20,957 bases of DNA, taken from contig CAYTTK010000031.1 in the NCBI GenBank assembly GCA_964440735.1, positions 1 through 20,957 on the forward strand. The letters run 5' to 3'. How positions within the stretch are numbered: the first letter of the stretch is position 1; every line of letters starts with the position of its first letter. The notes beneath the pieces were generated by a model. It was not told where the DNA came from, made no database searches, and saw nothing but the letters and a program-made list of their open reading frames with translations. Made by a program: the position numbers and the translations under genes. Origin of the DNA: CAZBWE01 sp964440735. GTDB lineage: Bacteria; Planctomycetota; Phycisphaerae; Sedimentisphaerales; Anaerobacaceae. Positions 15,124 to 20,957 of the stretch are shown one piece after another.

Positions 15124-15978
15124 GTGAAGCGTATCAAATCAGGTTTTACGATTGTGGAGTTGTTGACTGTTGTGGCGATAATGGCGCTCTTGGTAGGCGT
15201 TCTTTTGCCGGCTCTTACTTATGTGCGCACCTCCGCAAAAGAAGCCCAGCAAAAAGTCCAGTTAGCAACGATTGACCTTGCCCTGACTACTTTTAAGAAC
15301 GATTACGGCGACTATCCACCATCAGACTCGTACTCTCATGACACTGCTCAAATTGATTACTGCGGTGCACAAAAACTCGCTGAGGCGCTTTTAGGGCGAG
15401 ACTTGTTGGGATTTCATCCAAGGTCAAACTGGAGTGCAACCTATACAACTTGGTACCCACTAGACCCTAATGAAAGTAATCTGAGAGAGAGAAAAGGTCC
15501 TTATCTGGAGCTTGCAACTGCTGGTGCCTTTAGGCTGGGAGTTGTTCCTAATGAGCATGATGGATTGTTTGACGGAACCGGTGTTGTTTTGGACCCGGAT
15601 CCGTTTGTGCTCTGTGATGTATTTAGCATAAAGAAGATAACTGTAGTCAATCAGGCAACAGGGAAATCTGCTTATTTTAATGCGGGCACACCGATTCTCT
15701 ATTTCAGGGCAAACACAGCAAGCAAGAGTATGTTTCCACCTTCGCCTATTTACAATGTTAAAGATAATGAGGAACTTATCAAATTAAAGTCGGTCAAAGA
15801 CGGTAAAGACCATTTTCCTGGGCAAGGAAGCGATGATTCCAAGTTTATAGAATATATCATGGACCTAAAGGCATCGACACTTGGGAGACCCTGGCCTTAT
15901 AGGCCTGATTCATACATATTGATTTCAGCGGGGGCAGATGGCCTTTACGGCACGGCTGACGATATTACTAATTTTTAG
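15124..15978 (+). CDS. Large prepilin-like pseudopilin, planctomycete type (paralogue 2)
   Basis: This 284-residue pilin-like protein has leader MKRIKSG, cleavage at G7|F8, FTIVELLTV with Glu at +5 (E12), and a helix to about residue 30. It shares with the preceding gene YPPS, YCGAQKLAEA, LGRDLLGFH, ERKGPYL, DPFVLCDVF, the ANTA block, and the C terminus PYRPDSYILISAG with YGTADDI. The start is GTG at 15124, fixed by AAAGGGGG 5 nt upstream and the short basic leader typical of prepilins. The 198-bp gap from the previous gene holds no gene, only a small CGGC/GCCG hairpin near 14994-15005. Tandem duplication is evident, but similarity is patchy, so it is old. Confidence 0.87.
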   Translation: MKRIKSGFTIVELLTVVAIMALLVGVLLPALTYVRTSAKEAQQKVQLATIDLALTTFKNDYGDYPPSDSYSHDTAQIDYCGAQKLAEALLGRDLLGFHPRSNWSATYTTWYPLDPNESNLRERKGPYLELATAGAFRLGVVPNEHDGLFDGTGVVLDPDPFVLCDVFSIKKITVVNQATGKSAYFNAGTPILYFRANTASKSMFPPSPIYNVKDNEELIKLKSVKDGKDHFPGQGSDDSKFIEYIMDLKASTLGRPWPYRPDSYILISAGADGLYGTADDITNF

Positions 15979-15991
15979 ATGCTCTTTACTT

Positions 15992-16039
15992 GATTCTGCC
16001 TTCGGCGGATAAATCCGCCGTATGTCTGGCGGTTGAATC
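15992..16039. other. Nested hairpin upstream of the GspG-like gene
   Basis: The inner palindrome CGGCGGAT (16003-16010) / ATCCGCCG (16013-16020) is complete. An outer stem pairs GATTC (15992-15996) with GAATC (16035-16039), with GCC/GGC pairing inside it. No U-tract follows, and the start codon at 16061 is 21 nt downstream. It could be an RNA stability or attenuation element between pseudopilin genes, or an interspersed repeat. Confidence 0.55.
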
Positions 16040-16060
16040 TTGATACTCGTGGAATTAACA

Positions 16061-16543
16061 ATGAACAATAAACTACGGACAAAATTCGGATTAACGCTTG
16101 TCGAGATACTCATTGTCGTGGCTGTAATTGCGCTTTTAACCACAATGGTAATCGGTATTGTCTCTCGTATAGATAATCAGGCCAAAGAAAAGGGGATGAA
16201 AGATATTTTTGCCATTCTGGAAGGAGCATTACAGGAATATTACGAATATCAAGGTTTTTTCCCTCAGCAGACAGAGGAAAATTTTGCAAATGCTGCTGGA
16301 CATTCGGAATATCTCTATCGTGAGCTTAATTCCATACCCGATTCTCGTGAAGTGCTGGGAAAAATCGATGATTCTTTAATAAAGAACAAGTTCAGTCCGG
16401 ATGACACGCCGCCGGAGATTTATGACCTGTGGGGGACAGTGCTGGATTATAGATATGATGTTGATATTGATACTTTTCCTCAGCTAATCTCGGCTGGGCC
16501 GGACAGGCAGTTCGGAACGCCTGATGATATAAATAATAGATGA
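16061..16543 (+). CDS. gspG: GspG-like major pseudopilin
   Basis: This 160-residue pseudopilin is close to the classical GspG length of about 140-160. The leader MNNKLRTKFG is followed by LTLVE with Glu at +5 (E15), and the hydrophobic helix runs to about residue 32. The globular part has an ALQEYYEYQGFFP segment like the GspG alpha-helix and YP loop, WGTVLDYRYD, and a C terminus ISAGPDRQFGTPDDI, the G-type calcium loop. I chose ATG 16061 over a TTG at 16040, because it gives a short basic leader and has GGA 9 nt upstream. It probably forms the pseudopilus body, though the two larger paralogues upstream compete for that role. Confidence 0.87.
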   Translation: MNNKLRTKFGLTLVEILIVVAVIALLTTMVIGIVSRIDNQAKEKGMKDIFAILEGALQEYYEYQGFFPQQTEENFANAAGHSEYLYRELNSIPDSREVLGKIDDSLIKNKFSPDDTPPEIYDLWGTVLDYRYDVDIDTFPQLISAGPDRQFGTPDDINNR

Positions 16544-16647
16544 CAGATGACGGAAGACAGAGGACAGAGAAATAAAAGAATATAGATTCCTGCTTCCGCA
16601 GGAATGACAACATTGAAAAACTCTGTGTGCTCTGTGAACTCTGTGGC
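16544..16647. repeat. Interspersed repeat cassette with central hairpin (copy 2)
   Basis: The left arm, CAGATGACGGAAGACAGAGG (16544-16563), is followed by an A-rich spacer. The hairpin is ATTCCTGC (16586-16593) / GCAGGAAT (16598-16605) with TTCC loop and TGACA after it. The right arm, CTCTGTG...CTCTGTGGC (16621-16647), is complementary to the left arm. It begins at the stop of the GspG-like gene and ends 11 bp before the next start, closely matching copy 1 at 2951-3059. Confidence 0.65.
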
Positions 16648-16658
16648 TACAGTGAAAA

Positions 16659-17492
16659 ATGAAAGTAAAATTCAGACAATCTGGTCTTTCGCTGATGGAA
16701 ATGGCGGTGGTTATCGCTGCGATAGCGCTGCTTGTCGGCTTGGGGCTGCCGGCTGTCCGTGCGCTTCTTAAGTCATTTGAGACCGAAAGCGGTGCAAAGA
16801 GTATGATAAGCTCGGCTCTGGCAACAGCCCGTGCTATCGCTGCGAAAGAGCAAAAATACGCCGGCATCAGATTCCAAAAAGCATATAATCGTGAGCAACC
16901 GCTCAATCTTCTCGATAGTTCTCAATATATGATATTTATTGTTCATGATTCTGATGATAAACCCAATGGGACTGACTTGGCCAATGGTTTTAGAGCGGTT
17001 GAAGGCCTAAAGCCGATAAAGTTACCTGATTCAGTTGGTGTGATGGATTTGATGTATAGACAAGATTTAATACCCTCAGGTGATGGCATTATTAGTGACG
17101 AAGACGGTAATGGCGATGTTGAGATAAGCAACCTCAATATATTTAGGGATACAACTACTTTTTCAATCATTTTTTCCCCATCAGGCAAATTTGTAATTCA
17201 TGATGTGCGGGTAAGAAATAGAAATGGTTACCCTGATACATCTGCTGATATAAGCAATGATGATATTTTTAATAAAAAAGCGCAGGTTTATGATAAGGTT
17301 GGGATGTTTTATCAGGACGATTATCAAGAGTTAGGTTTATATCAAGAGTCAAGCCGAAGCAGCTTTATTATCTATGACAGGCAAAAGTTCAAACAGGCCT
17401 ACGAAAAAGGCGAGGCTTGGTCAGTATATTTGAGTCGTATTAAGCCGGTCTATATCAACCCTTATGTTGGAACGATAATCTCGGCCAATTGA
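16659..17492 (+). CDS. GspH-like minor pseudopilin
   Basis: This 277-residue prepilin-like protein has leader MKVKFRQSG, LSLME after the cut with Glu at +5 (E14), and helix AVVIAAIALLVGLGLPAV. SMISSALATARAIAAKEQKYAGIRF resembles the GspH/FimT segment in which residues after the N-terminal helix lead into the first beta strands. It contains DEDGNGDVEISN, an EF-hand/dockerin-like calcium loop missing only the last acidic residue. The ribosome site is weak (GTGAAA). The gene follows a repeat cassette, so the native spacing may have been altered. GspH is the best guess; FimT-like is an alternative. Confidence 0.8.
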   Translation: MKVKFRQSGLSLMEMAVVIAAIALLVGLGLPAVRALLKSFETESGAKSMISSALATARAIAAKEQKYAGIRFQKAYNREQPLNLLDSSQYMIFIVHDSDDKPNGTDLANGFRAVEGLKPIKLPDSVGVMDLMYRQDLIPSGDGIISDEDGNGDVEISNLNIFRDTTTFSIIFSPSGKFVIHDVRVRNRNGYPDTSADISNDDIFNKKAQVYDKVGMFYQDDYQELGLYQESSRSSFIIYDRQKFKQAYEKGEAWSVYLSRIKPVYINPYVGTIISAN

Positions 17493-17503
17493 AAAGGGAA
17501 TTA

Positions 17504-17591
17504 GACACAGAGATAAAGGATAGATTCCTGCTCTTTCGACTTTGCTCAGTCCTATGGACTCCTAACGGAGGACAAGTTTCGCAGGAATGAA
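17504..17591. repeat. Repeat cassette with enlarged hairpin loop (copy 3, right arm missing)
   Basis: A short left arm (GACACAGAG) leads to the same stem as copies 1 and 2: ATTCCTGC (17524-17531) and GCAGGAAT (17581-17588). Here the loop is 49 nt instead of about 4-6. The loop contains TTCGACTTTGCTCA and its own palindromes, AGTCC/GGACT and GTCCT/AGGAC. No right arm is present. AGGA from the right stem (17583-17586) is the closest ribosome-site match to the ATG at 17598. Confidence 0.6.
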
Positions 17592-17597
17592 AGTATT

Positions 17598-18350
17598 ATG
17601 AGTAATAAGCGACAATATAACGGGTTTTCCTTGACTGAGGTTCTGCTGGCTGTCGGGACGCTTGCTATCGGGATGGTTTTTATAGGCGGCACGTTCCTCG
17701 CGGGTATTCATTTCTCGACAATTGCCACCGAGCGCACCGTCGCAGCAGTAGCGGCCGACGAGGCCTTTGCAAAGATTAAACTCTTTGGTGGTATCGACAC
17801 AAGCTGGCTATCGGAATTGTCAGACACTGCCTGTGTTGACTTTAATAATGTGTCATCCGTGCCGGTAAAACCAATTGAATTTGCTTATCCATCGACGGAT
17901 ACGGACCTGGCCGAGAAGCAATACTTCTGGTCTGCTTTGTGCAGGCGTGTCGGAGATGACCCGAATCGGCTTGTGCAGGTTACGGTCTTTGTCAGCAGAA
18001 AAGTCGGCGCTGTTGCAGTATATCGAGACCCGCTTGACCCGGAAGGTGACACAGTCGGGTATCCTATGCCGGTTCCTGTTGGTGTTTCCGGTACCACTGG
18101 AAATATAATCCTTACAATTCAAGACCAGGACAGAATAAACTGGATTAATGATGGTTATACGATAGTAGAAAACACAACGGGGGAAATATATCGCGTGATT
18201 GAAAGAGGCGCGGACCCTGATTATCCTGACCGGATTACTCTTGATGCGGCTTGGCAGGGTGGTGATTCTGTTTGGGTTGTCCCGCCACCGTTATTTGGTG
18301 GGGGCAGGTATCCCTGTATAGCAGTATATCAGGGGGAAATTAGATTTTAG
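17598..18350 (+). CDS. GspI/PilV-like minor pseudopilin
   Basis: This 250-residue pilin-like protein has leader MSNKRQYNG, FSLTE after the cut with Glu at +5 (E14), and helix VLLAVGTLAIGMVFIGGTF. The motif FSLTEVLLAVG is typical of GspI and PilV proteins. After the helix come AAVAADEAFAKI and a long beta-rich C-terminal domain with no recognised catalytic motif. The only ribosome-site candidate is AGGA at 17583-17586, which is part of the repeat hairpin and has 11-nt spacing. Order after a GspH-like and before a GspJ-like gene supports the GspI reading, as in classical H-I-J-K operons. Confidence 0.8.
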   Translation: MSNKRQYNGFSLTEVLLAVGTLAIGMVFIGGTFLAGIHFSTIATERTVAAVAADEAFAKIKLFGGIDTSWLSELSDTACVDFNNVSSVPVKPIEFAYPSTDTDLAEKQYFWSALCRRVGDDPNRLVQVTVFVSRKVGAVAVYRDPLDPEGDTVGYPMPVPVGVSGTTGNIILTIQDQDRINWINDGYTIVENTTGEIYRVIERGADPDYPDRITLDAAWQGGDSVWVVPPPLFGGGRYPCIAVYQGEIRF

Positions 18351-18356
18351 CTATGA

Positions 18357-18534
18357 ACGCACAAAGTCACAAAGGAAATAAGAATATTAACCACGAATTC
18401 TCACAAATGAGCACGAAGTTAAAAATTAGACACGAAGACAGAAAAATACAAAGGAAGTTAAATAACAAAAAGATTGCTTCGCTTTGCTCGCAATGACTGC
18501 CGATTAAATCTTGGTGTCTTCGTGCCTTAGTGGC
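18357..18534. repeat. Repeat cassette with ATTGC/GCAAT hairpin (copy 4, CACGAAG type)
   Basis: The left side carries ACAAAGTCACAAAGG, ACCACGAATTCTCAC and GACACGAAGACAG arms with A-rich spacers. The hairpin is ATTGC (18473-18477) / GCAAT (18490-18494), followed by GAC. The right arm, TTGGTGTCTTCGTGCC...TAGTGGC (18511-18534), is the reverse complement of the GCCAC..AAGGCACGAAG arm seen at 75-100. Layout equals copies 1 and 2, but both hairpin and arm sequences differ. AGGAAGG right after it is the ribosome site of the next gene. Confidence 0.6.
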
Positions 18535-18544
18535 AGGAAGGAAA

Positions 18545-19767
18545 ATGAAAAAGGCATTTACTTTAATTGAGCTTCTGGTAGCGATTGGGCTTATGGCGAT
18601 GGTGGTGTCTTTTGCAAGTGTGATTTTCAAAGTCACCGTAGGTTCCCACCGAACCGCTTTGGCAAATGCCGAAATTATGCAAAAGTTNNNNNNNNNNNNN
18701 NNNNNNNNNNNNNNNNNNNNNNNNNNNNNNNNNNNNNNNNNNNNNNNNNNNNNNNNNNNNNNNNNNNNNNNNNNNNNNNNNNNNNNNTCACCGTAGGTTC
18801 CCACCGAACCGCTTTGGCAAATGCCGAAATTATGCAAAAGTTCAGAGCCATCACTGACCAGCTCAAATCAGATTTTACAGGCCTGCGCAAGGACGGTGAG
18901 ATTTTCGTAGTTTGGGTGGCCGAGCCGAAGCCCGGTGCGGATACAGCCGATCCAAATTCCTATGAGAGATTTGACCGGATCATGTTTTTTACCAACGGCG
19001 ATTTTCAATCTTATGGAACTAATCCTAAGGTGATTCGTGGTAACCTTGCGAGAGTTTCTTACATGCTTGCTAAGCGTGGTGGTATTGGCGGCGTAAAGGC
19101 TGAGAACCAGCTAAGGGAGAAAAGGATACTTGCAAGAACACAGCATATTTACACGGATGACAACTTCCTTGATAACTATCTGGACCCGGCTAATGGATTC
19201 ACCGGAACTAATGACCAGTGGGGATACTGGAATAACCGGCTTGAGTACGATAAAACAACCTTGGAACAGTGGAAGAATATCCTTTGGGAAGAGCCACCTA
19301 CACCCTGTAAGAAAGATATGCTGACTGTTATTGCGGATGTCACCGTTGACGAATCTACCATCCCTGATGTGGCTCGAGGAGCAAATGTAGAACCTGCAGA
19401 TGCCAATACAATTCATATGCTTTTGTGTGAAGGAGTGGGAGAGTTCAAAATTCAGGGTTGGTATGATAAAAGGCAGCGATGGGTTCCGGAGATTGACCCT
19501 GACGGCGATGGAGATTTGAGTAATTCGGATTTCTTTTTAGACGGCAAACATGTTCCCGGTGTGTTGTACTCTGTTCCTCCCTATAGTGGAGTCAATCTTA
19601 GCGGGGAATTTAGTGGCGATTCTTTTCAAGAATTGTTGAATGAAGAGGATTTTAATTTGATTCCGGGTCTCGGAAGGGCGTTAAAATTCACCTTCACGTT
19701 ATACGATTCCAAAGGCGTAATAAAGAACGGCAGGACTTTTACATATATTGTTTATTTAGGCGATTAA
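18545..19767 (+). CDS. GspJ-like minor pseudopilin, interrupted by an assembly gap
   Basis: The start is ATG 18545, with AGGAAGG upstream and leader MKKA, then FTLIE with Glu at +5 (E9) and helix LLVAIGLMAMVVSFASVIF. The frame is interrupted at 18687 by 100 Ns and resumes at 18788 after a duplicated 55-bp segment. Joining 18545-18687 to 18843-19767 gives 1068 nt, an uninterrupted 355-residue protein. The TTG at 18814 is therefore not a real start. The C-terminal part includes ILWEEPPTPCKK, a GVGEFKIQGWYD block like the GspJ segment that precedes its last strands, a perfect EF-hand-type loop DPDGDGDLSNSD, and FTFTLYDSKG. GspJ is favoured by position and length; PilW-like is an alternative. Confidence 0.82.
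18633..18842. other. 100-N scaffold gap flanked by identical 55-bp copies
   Basis: The Ns run from 18688 to 18787. Bases 18633-18687 and 18788-18842 are identical over all 55 positions, beginning TCACCGTAGGTTCCC and ending GCAAAAGTT. Such an exact overlap at contig ends is what a de Bruijn assembler with k of 55 leaves when a scaffolder fails to merge contigs. The gap and second copy are probably artefacts. Confidence 0.9.
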
Positions 19768-19769
19768 AA

Positions 19770-19795
19770 CCACAGATTTCACAGATTAACACGGA
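19770..19795. repeat. Fragment of the CCACAGATT repeat arm
   Basis: ACCACAGATTTCACAGATTA, followed by ACACGG, lies right after the GspJ-like stop and matches the left-arm type of the repeat cassettes (compare 2903-2930). No hairpin or right arm follows. The next start codon is 10 bp downstream. Confidence 0.5.
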
Positions 19796-19805
19796 AGAGT
19801 TAAAA

Positions 19806-20957
19806 ATGGTAAACAAGCGATTTACAAAAAGCGGACTTTCGTTTGGCTCTGCGCTTATCCTGACCGTGGTTTTGACGAGTATGCTGGCTATTGTCGGGGT
19901 GCTGTTCATGCTGGTTGCCCGTTTGGATAAAATGGCGACGTCGTCTATATCGCAAAACAGAGAGCTAAATTTGGCGGTCGAGACGGCCATCGCAGAGATA
20001 TCACAGGAGCTGGTTTTAGATGCCCCCGGCGAAGCAAACCAGGAATACTACGATTATCCCGATAGTAACAATATCTGGCTGGCCTGCCTTGAGCCATACC
20101 AGTTTGCTGCAAGTGATTATAGATGGAGACAGATAAGCGATATCTATAAAAGGTTTTCGATTCCGAGTTCGGGATTAGAGGCGGGGATTGTTCCGGATTA
20201 CCAGGTCCCATCGCAGATTGGTGACTCAAATAATACTGTTATTTACCATGCAGATGCTGATGGTGACGGCGTGGCAGATTCTGCTTGGGTTCTCTTGCCG
20301 GATATGACAAGCAGCAAGGGTAAACCTATTTACGCTGCAGTTAGGATCATTGACAACGGAGGGATGTTAAATGTCAATACCGCATACGAATTTGACCCCT
20401 GCAGCACAGATATAAAACTTATCGACGGCTCAAGTCAGACACAAATAGACCTATTAAGTCTGGCAAAGCGAGGTTCGACCTCGAATCCATCGGGTAAACT
20501 TGAGGATGTAAGATATGGTTCTGAGCCGCATATTTTGGACAATTACATTAACGATGTCGTATGGCGGTATGACATTCCTGATGGTCATTATACACCCTTT
20601 GATATCGGCGATGAATTGGAGCTCCGCAATCGATTTTTAATAAACTTGCCGGATACGGAGACACGCATAGAAAATGTGTGGACCAATGCGTTCAAGAATC
20701 TGAATCTGCGGACGCCGGTAACCTCTGACCTTATCGACTGGTTTTACAGAGCCCAGCACGATGTAATCGGGCCGAACGATATATATTCTTATAGACACAT
20801 TGCTACTACCTACAATATGGACCGGATTATTAATCCAGATGGTGAGAAAATGGTTAATGTCAACAGTATTTTCGACCCAAATTATTTGATTGATTTACAT
20901 CAGGCCATAGTTGATAGTGGAATCGACGGTTCGACGGCTGCTCAAATAGCAGTTAAT
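19806..20957 (+). CDS. GspK-like minor pseudopilin, C terminus beyond the window
   Basis: The frame is open for all 384 codons from ATG 19806 to the window end, so the gene is partial. The leader MVNKRFTKSG is followed by LSFGS and a hydrophobic helix (ALILTVVLTSMLAIVGVLFM). There is no Glu at +5, as is usual for GspK, the pseudopilus tip subunit. GGMLNVNTA (about 184-192) corresponds to the N-x-N-T-A block of T2SSK proteins. DADGDGVADSAWVLLP (about 150-165) is a calcium-type loop common in planctomycete members. GGAAGAG lies 6 nt upstream of the ATG. Position after H-, I- and J-like genes supports GspK. A PilX-like protein is the alternative. Confidence 0.82.
   Translation, partial: MVNKRFTKSGLSFGSALILTVVLTSMLAIVGVLFMLVARLDKMATSSISQNRELNLAVETAIAEISQELVLDAPGEANQEYYDYPDSNNIWLACLEPYQFAASDYRWRQISDIYKRFSIPSSGLEAGIVPDYQVPSQIGDSNNTVIYHADADGDGVADSAWVLLPDMTSSKGKPIYAAVRIIDNGGMLNVNTAYEFDPCSTDIKLIDGSSQTQIDLLSLAKRGSTSNPSGKLEDVRYGSEPHILDNYINDVVWRYDIPDGHYTPFDIGDELELRNRFLINLPDTETRIENVWTNAFKNLNLRTPVTSDLIDWFYRAQHDVIGPNDIYSYRHIATTYNMDRIINPDGEKMVNVNSIFDPNYLIDLHQAIVDSGIDGSTAAQIAVN

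Noticed and set aside
18814..19767. Separate gene starting at TTG 18814
   Set aside because: The start lies inside the duplicated 55-bp gap flank; the frame is the continuation of the gene starting at 18545.
75..19795. CRISPR array formed by the recurring CACAGAG/CACGAAG and hairpin repeats
   Set aside because: Copies are few, far apart, unequal in sequence and separated by genes; there is no regular repeat-spacer pattern and no cas gene.

Overview
The window reads as a chromosomal piece of a planctomycete, most likely of the class Phycisphaerae. This is an inference. It rests on the run of large pseudopilins ending in a G-T-x-D-D-I-type tail, the GspK-like protein carrying a DADGDGVADS loop, the hybrid secretion/pilus locus, and the intergenic filler of CACAGAG/CACGAAG-type repeats. 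All supported genes lie on the + strand. A 100-N scaffold gap sits at 18688-18787.

Region 1 (1-2362) is A+T-rich and accessory in character. A 608-bp non-coding stretch holds a cluster of palindromes. It is followed by a DUF2971-family gene (609-1391), a strong hairpin (1477-1514), a small protein with a PD-(D/E)XK nuclease-like signature (1564-2109), and a repeat-rich spacer. Region 2 (2363-7371) is metabolic: an Fe-S fumarase/tartrate dehydratase beta subunit without a neighbouring alpha subunit, a divergent YchF/OBG-type P-loop NTPase, a zinc polyol dehydrogenase, a sorbitol-6-phosphate-dehydrogenase-like SDR, and cinA.

Region 3 (7374-20957) is a type II secretion / type IV pilus-like machine. 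A near-consensus promoter (7374-7402) drives a GspE/PilB-type ATPase and a PilT-type retraction ATPase. After a very A+T-rich 483-bp gap, a second near-consensus promoter (10768-10796) drives a second GspE/PilB-type ATPase, the GspF/PilC platform protein and seven prepilin-like or minor-pseudopilin genes: two large tandem paralogues, GspG-like, GspH-like, GspI/PilV-like, GspJ-like, and a GspK-like gene that runs off the window end. The two extension-type ATPases, PilT and GspF would power assembly and possibly retraction of a pseudopilus made of these pilins. No secretin, prepilin peptidase or GspL/M gene is visible here.

The intergenic spaces before several genes share a cassette layout: a purine-rich arm, a central hairpin ending AATGA, and in the fuller copies a pyrimidine-rich arm complementary to the first. 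The N gap is flanked by two identical 55-bp copies. Collapsing them restores one continuous 355-residue GspJ-like gene, so the gap is probably an assembly artefact.
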